From Terrabacter sp040702505 (lineage in GTDB: Bacteria; Actinomycetota; Actinomycetes; Actinomycetales; Dermatophilaceae), in NCBI RefSeq assembly GCF_040702505.1, contig NZ_JBFBLC010000007.1, forward strand, positions 124,001-188,000: a stretch of DNA of 64,000 bases. Reading direction: 5' to 3'. A model generated the notes under the pieces. The model was not told where the DNA came from, ran no database searches, and worked only from the letters and a program-made list of their open reading frames with translations. Below are positions 1-8,123 of this stretch, in pieces; within the stretch, counting starts at the first letter, position 1, and every line of letters starts with the position of its first letter. Made by a program: the position numbers and the translations under genes.

Positions 1-27
1 GCCCGGTCCGCTGTCGGTGGCCCGGTC

Positions 28-33
28 TAGGGT
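28..33 (+). promoter_or_regulatory. -10 element of a probable leaderless promoter
   Basis: TAGGGT lies six bases before the GTG at 40. In actinobacteria a TAnnnT -10 box at this distance puts transcription start on or next to the start codon, so the transporter mRNA is probably leaderless. The same arrangement recurs at 25182 and 53426. Confidence 0.45.
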
Positions 34-39
34 GTGCGC

Positions 40-1059
40 GTGTCCGACCGCGTCCTGCCCAGCACCGCCGACGTCGTCTCCCCGTCCACCGCCACCCCGG
101 CGCCTGCCGTGCGGCGTCGCGTCGTGCCGTGGCAGGTGAAGTTCGGTGCGCTCGCCCTGATCTGGGGCTCGAGTTTCCTGCTCATGAAGTACGCGTTGGG
201 CTGGTTCGCGCCGCTGCAGATCGCGACGGGGCGCATCGTCCTCGGCGCCGTCACCGTGACGTTGCTGCTCCACCTCGGCGGCGGCCGACTGCCGCGCTCC
301 CGGCGGGTCTGGGCGCACCTGCTCGTCGTCGGGCTGCTCCTGGCCTCGCTGCCCTTCACCCTCTTCCCGCTCGGCGAGGAGCGCGTCGCCTCCGCCCTGG
401 CGGGCATCGGCAACGCCACGACGCCCATGGCGACGGTGCTGGCCACCGCGGCCATGCTCCCGGCCGAGCGGCTCCCGGGCCGCAAGATCGCCGCGGTCGG
501 CATCGGCTTCCTCGGCGTCCTCGTCATCGCGCAGCCCTGGCAGGCGGCCGGTCGACCGGACCTGCTCGGCTTCGGCTTCACCCTGGTGGCCGGCGCCTCC
601 TACGGCATCGGCTGGACGTGGGTGCGCAAGCACCTCGCCAAGGAGGACCTCGGTGGCCTCCAGCTGCCGGCGGCCCTGCTGGTGGTCGCCTCGGCGCAGA
701 TGCTCGTCGTCCTCCTCGCCTGGTGGGCGCTGCACCGGGGCTCCCACGCGGCGCCGTGGTCCGCGGACCCCGGCGCGACCGGCACCTGGGTCCGGCCCGC
801 GCTGTCGCTGCTGGCGCTCGGCGTCCTCGGCACCGGCGTGGCCTACCTGCTGCAGTTCGACGTGGTGCGGGCGGTGGGCCAGCAGGTGGGCTCGCTCGTG
901 ACCTACGTGATCCCCATCGTGTCGGTGCTCCTGGGCTACCTCCTGCTCGGGGAGCGGCTCGGGCTGTGGCAGCTCGCCGGCGCCGCGCTCGTGCTCGGGG
1001 CCGCCGTCTTCGTCGCCGGGCCCGGCAACCGGCCCAGGGTGGACCCACCGGGCCGCTGA
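40..1059 (+). CDS. EamA/DMT-family membrane transporter
   Basis: Predicted integral membrane permease of the drug/metabolite transporter superfamily, about 339 residues with ten hydrophobic helices arranged as two EamA repeats. The first begins at 'LIWGSSFLLMKYAL'; the second begins near 'GASYGIGWTWVRKHLA' and ends in 'LGYLLLGERLGLWQLAGA', a typical last-helix pair of the family. The substrate cannot be read from sequence; relatives export amino acids or metabolites. GTG 40 is preferred because of the -10 box just upstream; GTG 34 is in frame and possible. The gene ends against a tandem repeat and faces a convergent peptidase gene. Confidence 0.85.
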   Translation: MSDRVLPSTADVVSPSTATPAPAVRRRVVPWQVKFGALALIWGSSFLLMKYALGWFAPLQIATGRIVLGAVTVTLLLHLGGGRLPRSRRVWAHLLVVGLLLASLPFTLFPLGEERVASALAGIGNATTPMATVLATAAMLPAERLPGRKIAAVGIGFLGVLVIAQPWQAAGRPDLLGFGFTLVAGASYGIGWTWVRKHLAKEDLGGLQLPAALLVVASAQMLVVLLAWWALHRGSHAAPWSADPGATGTWVRPALSLLALGVLGTGVAYLLQFDVVRAVGQQVGSLVTYVIPIVSVLLGYLLLGERLGLWQLAGAALVLGAAVFVAGPGNRPRVDPPGR

Positions 1060-1073
1060 GTCCGGCGGGCCGA

Positions 1074-1178
1074 GGGTCTCCGGGCTGCGGGTCTCCGGGC
1101 TGCGGGTCTCCGGGCTGCGGGTCTCCGGGGCGCGGGGCGCCGGGGCGCGGGTCTCCGGGGCGCGGGTCGCCGGGTCGG
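1074..1178. repeat. 15-bp tandem repeat, seven imperfect units, at a convergent junction
   Basis: Three identical copies of GGGTCTCCGGGCTGC start at 1074, 1089 and 1104. Four diverged copies follow (1119-1178), in which CTGC becomes GCGC. The array fills most of the gap between the stop of the EamA gene (1059) and the stop of the convergent peptidase gene (1202). No spacers, so not CRISPR. Confidence 0.85.
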
Positions 1179-1201
1179 GCGCCGTCGTCACAGGGAGCAG
1201 G

Positions 1202-2185
1202 TCAGTGCGCCCACCGCTCGACGAGGGCGTCGTTCGCCTCGCGCCACCGCTGCACCATCGACACCCCGCCGTGCCCGCCGCCCTCGTCGACGACGAGCTG
1301 CGAGCCCGGCCACCGGCGGTGCAGCTCCCACGCCGTGACCAGTGGCGAGGACACGTCCTGTCGGCCGTGGATGAGCACACCGGGGATGTCGCGCAGCGTC
1401 TCGGCGCCTTCGAGCAGCGGGGGTTCGCAGAAGCCGTCGGCCGACCAGTAGTGCGTGGTCAGCCGCGCGAAGGCAAGGCGGAACCGCCCGTCCTGCCACC
1501 GGGGGTCGCGCTCCACACGGCCCGTCGGCAGTGAGACGTGGGTGTCCTCCCAGAGGGCCCACTCCTGCGCGGCGGCCTCGCGCACCGCTGCGTCCGCCGA
1601 GTCCAGGAGCCGGGCGTAGGCCCGCACGAGCCGTCCGTCACCGCGGGTGAAGCCGATGCCGGCGCGTTCGGCATGACCGGCGAAGCGGTCCCATGCCTCG
1701 GGGAAGATCGCACCGACCCCCTCGGTGATCCAGTCGACCTCCCGGCGACTGGTCGTCGTCACGGCGAAGAGCACGAGGCCCAGGACCCGGTGCGGGTGGG
1801 CCTGGGCGTAGGCGAGGGCCAGGGTCGACCCCCACGAGGCGCCGTTGACGAGCCAGGCGTCGATGCCGAGGTGGGCACGCAGGCGTTCGATGTCACCGAC
1901 CAGCGCCATGGTGGTGTTGCCGGCGAGGGAGACCTGCGGGTCGGAGGCGTGTGGTGTCGAGCGCCCGCAGCCTCGTTGCTCGAAGCCGACGAGGCGGGTG
2001 CGGCCGAGGTCGAACCGCTCGCGGTACCGACCGGTGCCGAGGGTGCCACCCGGACCACCGTGCAGGTAGAGCGCGGGAACGCCGTCGGGGGACCCCCACT
2101 CCTGCCAGTAGATCTCGTGAGCGTCACCGACATCGAGCATCCCGTCGTGGCGCGGCTCCGGCGGGAGGTCCGTCGTGCGTAGCAT
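1202..2185 (-). CDS. pip: Proline iminopeptidase (alpha/beta hydrolase, family S33)
   Basis: Cytoplasmic aminopeptidase releasing N-terminal proline from peptides. The 327-residue protein has the family's oxyanion motif HGGPGG (residues 42-47), the nucleophile elbow GASWGS with Ser118, Asp277 in 'HGRQDVSSP' and His305 in 'GGGHGG', a complete catalytic triad. 'FEQRGCGRSTPHA' after the first motif is characteristic of Pip. The length is normal for the family. The gene is convergent with the upstream transporter and divergent from the BLUF gene, so it is probably monocistronic. Some family members act as other S33 hydrolases; Pip is the best fit. Confidence 0.9.
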   Translation of the reverse strand: MLRTTDLPPEPRHDGMLDVGDAHEIYWQEWGSPDGVPALYLHGGPGGTLGTGRYRERFDLGRTRLVGFEQRGCGRSTPHASDPQVSLAGNTTMALVGDIERLRAHLGIDAWLVNGASWGSTLALAYAQAHPHRVLGLVLFAVTTTSRREVDWITEGVGAIFPEAWDRFAGHAERAGIGFTRGDGRLVRAYARLLDSADAAVREAAAQEWALWEDTHVSLPTGRVERDPRWQDGRFRLAFARLTTHYWSADGFCEPPLLEGAETLRDIPGVLIHGRQDVSSPLVTAWELHRRWPGSQLVVDEGGGHGGVSMVQRWREANDALVERWAH

Positions 2186-2266
2186 GCGTACTCCATCAGC
2201 AGGGCCCAGCAGCGCGCCTCAGCTGACGTCGAGCTGCCACGAGGGGCGGCGACCAGGAGGAGCAGG

Positions 2267-2680
2267 GTGCTTTCGCTAACGTATTTCAGCACGGCCACCG
2301 GTGAGCTGAGCAAGGACGAGCTGGTCGACCTGCTGGCTCGGTCCCGCTCGAACAACGAGGCGGCCGGCCTGACGGGGCTGCTGCTGTATGCGGACGGCAG
2401 CTTCGTGCAGACCCTCGAGGGTCCGGACGAGGTGGTCGAGGACGCCTTCCGCCGCATCTGCGGCGACGTGCGGCACCGGTCGGTGTCCATCGCGCTGCGC
2501 GAGCAGATCACCGAGCGCCACTTCGCGGACTGGTCGATGGGCTTCCGCGAGCTGGGTCGTGAGGAGGCGGAGGCCGTGCCCGGCTTCAGCGACTACCTGC
2601 GGACCGAGCAGGTCCCTCGACAGCCCGGCGCGGCCCGCGCCGAGGTGTTCCACCGCGCCTTCCGCACGTTCCTTCCCTAG
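2267..2680 (+). CDS. BLUF-domain blue-light photoreceptor
   Basis: A 137-residue protein made almost entirely of one BLUF domain, which binds FAD non-covalently and senses blue light through a hydrogen-bond switch. The expected residues are present: Tyr6 in 'LTYFST', Asn30 in 'SNNEAAGLTG', Gln48 in 'FVQTLEG', and the Trp/Met pair in 'DWSMGF'. There is no output domain, so it is a short BLUF protein of the PixD kind that must signal through a partner or its C-terminal helices. GTG 2267 is preceded by an AGGAGG-type ribosome site. It is divergent from pip and upstream of the cobalamin riboswitch; nothing nearby is an obvious partner. Confidence 0.85.
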   Translation: MLSLTYFSTATGELSKDELVDLLARSRSNNEAAGLTGLLLYADGSFVQTLEGPDEVVEDAFRRICGDVRHRSVSIALREQITERHFADWSMGFRELGREEAEAVPGFSDYLRTEQVPRQPGAARAEVFHRAFRTFLP

Positions 2681-2780
2681 CCTCGCGGCCCCTCGAGCCG
2701 TGCCGGCCACCGGTCCACCACGAGGAATACCCACGACACGCGCAAGATGTGGGGTCCCGGCGACGGGTGGCCACTAGGGA

Positions 2781-2786
2781 TAGTGT
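2781..2786 (+). promoter_or_regulatory. Probable -10 box for the riboswitch-nrdAB transcript
   Basis: TAGTGT lies about eleven bases before the start of the riboswitch P1 stem, the right place for a -10 box. I see no convincing -35 element. Confidence 0.35.
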
Positions 2787-2796
2787 CTGTCGCGCA

Positions 2797-3030
2797 GCTG
2801 GTTCGGCGTCCCAGCCAGGGACGTCGTCGCAAGAGGGAACCCGGTGAGAGTCCGGGACTGCCCCGCAGCGGTGAGTGGGAACGACCGTCGTCATGAGCAC
2901 TGGGCCTCCGGCCCGGGAAGCGACGACCAGTAGGAGACGGACCGTCCGAGCGCTTCGGAGGGTGTGCACGCCCACGAGTCCGAAGACCTGCCAGCGCACC
3001 GCGTGAGACCTCACGCGGTGGTCCGGCAGG
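2797..3030 (+). ncRNA. Cobalamin (adenosylcobalamin) riboswitch upstream of nrdAB
   Basis: The leader contains the conserved blocks of the cobalamin riboswitch in order: GGGAACCCGGTGAGAGTCCGGG, CTGCCCCGCAGCGGTGAGTG, and the 3' block AGTCCGAAGACCTGCC (ends near 2992). A P1 stem can form between GCTGG (2797-2801) and CCAGC (2991-2995). Directly after it a hairpin CACCGCGTGA/TCACGCGGTG (2997-3020) is flanked by CCTGCC (2988-2993) and GGCAGG (3025-3030), a plausible expression platform that excludes P1 when formed. Binding of the coenzyme would be expected to repress the downstream B12-independent reductase genes, as described for nrdABS in Streptomyces. Confidence 0.92.
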
Positions 3031-3166
3031 CCCCGAGGGAGGGCTCGTGGACAGCGGCCGAACCTCGAGGCCGTGGCGCCGAGCGCGCCGCGACCGCAGC
3101 GGCTGTCGTTCCTCGCACCCTCCTCCCGCCCGGCGGACCGTTCGCCCACGCTGCGAGGAGACAGCC

Positions 3167-5785
3167 GTGAACACGCCACTGCACGACACGACCGACCGGG
3201 CCGGGAGCGCCCGACCCGGCCCCACCGCATACGACCCCGAGCGGACGGAGACGTCCGCCGAGCCGTCCTCGGCGCCGTCCTCGGTGTCCCCGAGGCTGTC
3301 GGTGACCAAGCGCGACGGCTCCCGGGAGCCGTTCGACGCCGACCGGATCAACCGCGCCGTCGAGCGCGCCACCGAGGGACTCGAGGACGCCGTCGGCCTC
3401 ACCGTCCAGATCGCCTCGGAGCTCGCGATCACGCTCTTCGACGGCATCACGACCGAGCAGCTCGACGAGGCCGTCATCCAGGTCGCCGTCCAGGACGTCA
3501 AGGACGACCCGGCGTTCGACCGCGTCGCGGCCCGCCTGCTGCTCAAGACGATCTACAAGCGGGTGCTCGGCGGCTACGACAGCGCGCGCGAGCTGACCCT
3601 CCTGCACCGCGCCCGCTTCCCCGGCTACGTCCGCGACGCCGTCGAGAACGGACTGCTCGACGCGCGGCTCGCGACCGGCTTCGACCTCGAGCGCCTCGCC
3701 GACGAGCTCGACCCCGGCCACGACGAGCTGCTCACCTACATCGGCGTCGTGACCATGCGGAACCGCTACCTGCTGACCGGTCCAGGCGGCACGGACGTCG
3801 AGGTGCCGCAGTACTTCTGGATGCGTGTCGCGATGGGGCTCTCGCTGAACGAGGACGACCCGACCGCCGCGGCCGTCCGCTTCTACCGCGCCATGGCCCG
3901 CCTGGAGTACCTGCCCGCGGGCTCGACGCTCGTCAACGCCGGCACGCCGCGACCGCAGCTGTCCAACTGCTTCGTCATGCAGATGGAGGACGACATCGAG
4001 CACATCGCCAAGAGCGTGCGCGACGTCATGTGGATCACCAAGGGCACCGGCGGCATCGGCCTGTCGGTGACCAAGCTGCGCGCCGAGGGCTCGCCGATCC
4101 GCAGCAACAACACCACCTCCACCGGGCCGATCCCGTTCATGCACACCATCGACTCGACGCTGCGCGCCATCTCGCGCGGCGGCAAGAAGTTCGGGGCGCT
4201 GTGCTTCTACATGGAGAACTGGCACCTCGACTTCCCCCAGTTCCTCGACCTGCGCCAGCAGGCCGGCGACCCCTACCGCCGCACCCGTACGGCCAACACC
4301 GCCGTGTGGATCTCCGACGAGTTCATGCGCCGGGTCGAGCAGGACGAGGCGTGGTACCTCTTCGACCCGCTCGAGACCCCGGACCTCGTCGAGCTGACCG
4401 GCGCCGCCTTCAGCCGGCGCTACGCCGAGTACGTCGCGCTGGCCGAGCAGGGCCGGCTGCGGACGTTCCGCACCGTCCGGGCCCGGGAGCAGCTCACCGC
4501 GATCCTCGTGGCCCTCCAGACCGCCTCGCACCCGTGGCTCACCTGGAAGGACACCATCAACCTGCGGGCGCTCAACGACAACACCGGCACGATCCACCTG
4601 TCGAACCTCTGCACCGAGATCACGCTCCCGCAGGACCGGGACAACACGGCCGTGTGCAACCTCGCCTCGGTCAACCTCGCCCGGCACCTGCGCGCCGACG
4701 CCCTTCCGGCCCCGGGCCAGGCCCCCGACCTCGACGCCGTCGTCGACTGGGACCGGCTCGAGGCGACCGTCCGCACGGCCGTCCGGCAGCTCGACAACCT
4801 CATCGACATCACCCTGTCGTCGGTCGCCGAGTCCGAGCGCTCCAACGAGGACAACCGGGCGGTCGGGCTCGGGATGATGGGCTTCACCGACGTCGTCGAG
4901 CGCCTCGGCATCACCTACGGCGGCGAGACCTCCCTCGAGCTGGTCGACCGGCTCGCCGAGTTCATCAGCCACACCGCGATCGACGAGAGCTGTGAGCTCG
5001 CGCGCAACCGGGGCAGCTACCCGAACTTCGCCGGCTCCGGTTGGTCGCGAGGACTCGTCCCCGTGGACACGATCGACACTCTCGAGGCCGACCGCGGCAT
5101 CGGCGTCGAGGTCGACCGGTCGTCGCGGCTCGACTGGGACACGTTGCGCGAGAAGGTCGCCGGCGGCATACGCAATGCCACGCTGATGGCCGTGGCGCCC
5201 ACCGCCTCCATCGGACTGGTCGCCGGCACCACGCCCGGGCTCGACCCGCAGTTCTCACAGCTGTTCAGCCGGACGACGAGCTCGGGCAAGTTCCTCGAGG
5301 TCAACCGCAACCTCGTCGCGACCCTCAAGCAGCTCGGCCTGTGGGAGGACGTGCGGGAGGAGCTGCTGCGCTCGCAGGGCGACGTGCAATCGATCGACGC
5401 CGTCCCGCAGAGCGTCCGCGACGTCTACCGCACCTCCTTCCAGCTCTCGCCGTACGCGTTCCTCCACGTGGCGGCCCGCGCGCAGAAGTGGGTCGACCAG
5501 GCGATCAGCCGCAACATGTACCTCGAGACGCGCGACCTGGCCGAGATGGCGCGGATCTACACCGCGGCGTGGCGGATGGGCGTCAAGACGACCTACTACC
5601 TGCATGTGTTGCCGCGCCACACCGCCGAGCAGTCGACGGTGCGCGTCAACAAGGCGACCGCCTCGGGCCGCGCCGGCGGGGGCTTCGGCTTCGCCCGCGC
5701 AACACCGGGCCTCGACGCCGCGGAGGCGGTGGTCGCGTGCCCCACCGACCCGCAGGAGCGACTGGACTGCGAGGCCTGCCAGTGA
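3167..5785 (+). CDS. nrdA: Ribonucleoside-diphosphate reductase, class I, alpha (large) subunit
   Basis: Catalytic subunit of class I ribonucleotide reductase, making deoxyribonucleotides for DNA synthesis with NrdB. The 872-residue protein opens with a disordered tail, then an ATP-cone (about 44-135) for dATP/ATP activity control. Active-site cysteines are visible: Cys268 in 'LSNCFVMQ', Cys482 with Glu484 in 'NLCTEI', Cys497 in 'AVCNLASVNL', the paired Tyr in 'KTTYYLH', and the redox-active C-terminal pair Cys868/Cys871 in 'DCEAC'. GTG 3167 is chosen because GAGGAG lies just upstream and earlier in-frame codons are in the leader. It overlaps nrdB by four bases and lies under the cobalamin riboswitch, which suggests a B12-dependent class II enzyme exists elsewhere in the genome. 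Confidence 0.95.
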   Translation: MNTPLHDTTDRAGSARPGPTAYDPERTETSAEPSSAPSSVSPRLSVTKRDGSREPFDADRINRAVERATEGLEDAVGLTVQIASELAITLFDGITTEQLDEAVIQVAVQDVKDDPAFDRVAARLLLKTIYKRVLGGYDSARELTLLHRARFPGYVRDAVENGLLDARLATGFDLERLADELDPGHDELLTYIGVVTMRNRYLLTGPGGTDVEVPQYFWMRVAMGLSLNEDDPTAAAVRFYRAMARLEYLPAGSTLVNAGTPRPQLSNCFVMQMEDDIEHIAKSVRDVMWITKGTGGIGLSVTKLRAEGSPIRSNNTTSTGPIPFMHTIDSTLRAISRGGKKFGALCFYMENWHLDFPQFLDLRQQAGDPYRRTRTANTAVWISDEFMRRVEQDEAWYLFDPLETPDLVELTGAAFSRRYAEYVALAEQGRLRTFRTVRAREQLTAILVALQTASHPWLTWKDTINLRALNDNTGTIHLSNLCTEITLPQDRDNTAVCNLASVNLARHLRADALPAPGQAPDLDAVVDWDRLEATVRTAVRQLDNLIDITLSSVAESERSNEDNRAVGLGMMGFTDVVERLGITYGGETSLELVDRLAEFISHTAIDESCELARNRGSYPNFAGSGWSRGLVPVDTIDTLEADRGIGVEVDRSSRLDWDTLREKVAGGIRNATLMAVAPTASIGLVAGTTPGLDPQFSQLFSRTTSSGKFLEVNRNLVATLKQLGLWEDVREELLRSQGDVQSIDAVPQSVRDVYRTSFQLSPYAFLHVAARAQKWVDQAISRNMYLETRDLAEMARIYTAAWRMGVKTTYYLHVLPRHTAEQSTVRVNKATASGRAGGGFGFARATPGLDAAEAVVACPTDPQERLDCEACQ

Positions 5786-6780
5786 GCGCCCATGGCACGC
5801 CCGGCATCCTCGGCACCGGCCTGTCGGAGGGTTTGCTGCTCAAGCCGATCCGCTATCCGTGGGCATACGAGCTCTACGAGCAGGCGGTGGCCAACACGTG
5901 GTTCCCACACGAAGTCCAGCTCGGCGAGGACCTCGCCGACTTCGCGCGCATGACCGAGGAGGAGAGGCACGCCGTCACCTTCCTGATGAGCTACTTCAAC
6001 CCCAACGAGCTGCTCGTCAACAAGGCCCTCGCGTTCGGCGTCTACCCCTACGTGGCCGCGCCGGAGGCGCACCTCTACCTCGCCAAGCAGATGTGGGAGG
6101 AGGCCAACCACTGCGTCGCCTTCGAGTACGTCCTCGAGACGTTCCCGATCGACCGGCAGGCCGCGTACGCCGCCCACGTGGACACGCCGTCGATGGCCGC
6201 CAAGGAGGCCTTCGAGCTGCGCTACCTCGGCCGCATGACCGAGGGCACGCTCGACATCACGACGCCCGAGGGCAAGCGCGACTTCGTGCGCAACCTCGTC
6301 GCGTACAACGTCATCCTCGAGGGCATCTGGTTCTACAGCGGGTTCATGGTGGCGCTGAGCTTCCGGCAGCGGAACCTGCTGCGCAACTTCGGGTCTCTCA
6401 TCGACTGGGTCGTGCGGGACGAGAGCCTGCACCTCAAGTTCGGGATCAGCCTGGTCCTCACGGTGCTCGAGGAGAACCCGGAGCTGCAGACACCCGAGTT
6501 CGCCGACGAGATCCGGCAGATGATCCTCGACGCGGTCGAGCTGGAGGAGCGCTACAACCACGACCTGCTGCCGCACGGGATCCTCGGGCTCAACGCGACC
6601 TACCTCAACACCTACGTGCGCTACCTCGCGGACCGGCGGCTAGAGGAGCTCGGGTTCGACGCGCACTTCGGCGTCAGCAACCCGGCCAAGTGGATGGCGG
6701 CAGCCAACGACACGCTCGAGCTCGTCAACTTCTTCGAGGCGACGAACACGAGCTACGAGGTGGGTGCCCGCACCCGCTGA
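5782..6780 (+). CDS. nrdB: Ribonucleotide reductase, class I, beta (radical-generating) subunit, Tyr-to-Phe variant
   Basis: Dimetal ferritin-fold subunit that starts the radical chain for NrdA; 332 residues, start GTG overlapping the nrdA stop (GTGA). Metal ligands are recognisable: Glu107 and His110 in 'WEEANHCVAF', Glu180 in 'NVILEGIWF', Glu214 and His217 in 'RDESLHL'. In E. coli NrdB the radical tyrosine is four residues after the equivalent of His110 (H118/Y122). Here that residue is Phe114. This is the pattern of class Ic enzymes such as that of Chlamydia, where a Mn/Fe centre replaces the tyrosyl radical. Metal use is inference. The operon ends at a strong hairpin (6819-6850); I see no nrdR in the window. 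Confidence 0.93.
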   Translation: MSAHGTPGILGTGLSEGLLLKPIRYPWAYELYEQAVANTWFPHEVQLGEDLADFARMTEEERHAVTFLMSYFNPNELLVNKALAFGVYPYVAAPEAHLYLAKQMWEEANHCVAFEYVLETFPIDRQAAYAAHVDTPSMAAKEAFELRYLGRMTEGTLDITTPEGKRDFVRNLVAYNVILEGIWFYSGFMVALSFRQRNLLRNFGSLIDWVVRDESLHLKFGISLVLTVLEENPELQTPEFADEIRQMILDAVELEERYNHDLLPHGILGLNATYLNTYVRYLADRRLEELGFDAHFGVSNPAKWMAAANDTLELVNFFEATNTSYEVGARTR

Positions 6781-6818
6781 CGCGCGACGGTCCGCCCGTC
6801 GACGGCCGGGTCGCCCGG

Positions 6819-6850
6819 GGGCGTACGCGTGGGGCTGCACGCGTACGCCC
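6819..6850. terminator. Bidirectional hairpin terminator between nrdB and the exchanger
   Basis: Perfect 13-bp inverted repeat GGGCGTACGCGTG (6819-6831) / CACGCGTACGCCC (6838-6850) with a six-base loop, in the convergent gap. There is no T-run on either side, as is common in actinobacteria. Confidence 0.75.
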
Positions 6851-6877
6851 GCGGGCCCACGGCGCCCGGCCGGGCGG

Positions 6878-7942
6878 CTAGGAGCTGGCGACGGCGAACA
6901 GGCCGGCCACCCCGACGGCATACAGCACCAGCACGACGATCGAGTCCAGCCCCATCCGGGCTCGTCGGTGCTCGGGCCGGAACACGAGCCCGACGACGTA
7001 GACGATCGTCAGCAGCACGCCGAGGGCGGTGAGATAGATGTCGGTGTTCTGCGCATGCGGCAGGACCGCCTTGCCGGACAGCAGGGTGGCCACGAGGAAG
7101 AGCACGGGCAGGAAGGCGTTGCCTCCGAAGATGTCGCTCACCGCCAGCTGGTAGTCGCCCTGGCGCACCGACGTCAGGCCCGTCGACAGCTCCGGGAGCG
7201 AGGTGGCCGCGGCCAGCACGGTGGCGCCGAAGAGCACCCCGGAGAGGCCGATGTCTCCCGCGATGGCGTCCCCGCTGCGTTCGAGGACCACGCCTGCGGC
7301 CAGGGTCACGAGGGCGGAGATGCCGAAGATCGTGGCCGACTTGGCGGTGCTGGTGCCCTTCGACGTGGCGTCGTGCTCGGCCTCCTGCTGCGAGTGGCCC
7401 TTCGGCGGTCCCTGGTTGTCGGGGGCCTCACCGGACTCGTGCCACGGCAGGTGCTTGCCCGCGCGCTGGAGCAGCAGGAGCCCGACGACCCAGAGGGCGG
7501 CGATCAGCACGGGGGCTGGCGTGAGCCTCCACCAGATGAGGCCGGCGGGCAGCTGGCTGCCGGCGATGACGACGGCGAGCACGGCCACGACGAGGACCCC
7601 CTCGAGCACGAGGACGAGCGAGGCCGCCTGGTAGGTCAGAGGACGCCTGCCGCGGATGCCGAAGGCGTCGAGCGCCACGAGCACCACCGTCTGGATCGCG
7701 ATGCCGCCGAGGATGTTGCCGACCGCGACGCCGACGTTGCCCGACAGCGAGGCGCTCGCGACGATCGCGATCTCCGGCAGGTTGGTGGCAAGGGCGAGCA
7801 GGATGAGGCCGCCCAGCGCCTGACCGAGGTGCAGCCGCGTGGAGAGGACGTCGGTCTGCCTGGACAGCTGGACCCCCGCGACCCAGATGGCTGCCGCCGC
7901 GGCGACGAAGACCAGCAGCAGCACAGGCAGCGACAGCGTCAT
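6878..7942 (-). CDS. CaCA-superfamily sodium/calcium-type exchanger
   Basis: Integral membrane antiporter of 354 residues with two homologous halves. The alpha-1 repeat is at about residues 43-87 ('LILLALATNLPEIAIVAS', 'VGNILGGIA') and the alpha-2 repeat at about 230-275 ('TVLAAATSLPELSTGL', 'SDIFGGNAF'). The acidic residues in the two 'A-T-x-L-P-E' motifs are the cation-binding sites in the family. A hydrophilic central loop rich in His, Glu and Lys separates the halves. Relatives exchange Ca2+ for Na+ or H+; the ion cannot be fixed here. It is convergent with nrdB and divergent from the acyl-CoA ligase. Confidence 0.85.
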   Translation of the reverse strand: MTLSLPVLLLVFVAAAAAIWVAGVQLSRQTDVLSTRLHLGQALGGLILLALATNLPEIAIVASASLSGNVGVAVGNILGGIAIQTVVLVALDAFGIRGRRPLTYQAASLVLVLEGVLVVAVLAVVIAGSQLPAGLIWWRLTPAPVLIAALWVVGLLLLQRAGKHLPWHESGEAPDNQGPPKGHSQQEAEHDATSKGTSTAKSATIFGISALVTLAAGVVLERSGDAIAGDIGLSGVLFGATVLAAATSLPELSTGLTSVRQGDYQLAVSDIFGGNAFLPVLFLVATLLSGKAVLPHAQNTDIYLTALGVLLTIVYVVGLVFRPEHRRARMGLDSIVVLVLYAVGVAGLFAVASS

Positions 7943-8123
7943 GGGGGAGCACCTCGTCCTCTCGTCGGCTCGGGGCCGGTTGCCCGAGCATCCTCTGTGT
8001 CGCCAGTACCCGCGCGAGCCGCCACGGTGCAGCCGGACGCCGGACTGTGACGCACCAGACGCCGGCGAGGGGGCGTCTGTCGAAGGGGGTGCGGTCCCGT
8101 CCCGCTGGTGGCAGTCTCAGCAC

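Noticed and set aside
3011..4972. Long open reading frame on the minus strand opposite nrdA
   Set aside because: It has no family pattern, is rich in Glu, Val, Arg and Gly, and mirrors the codon bias of nrdA. Such frames arise from high-GC third positions.
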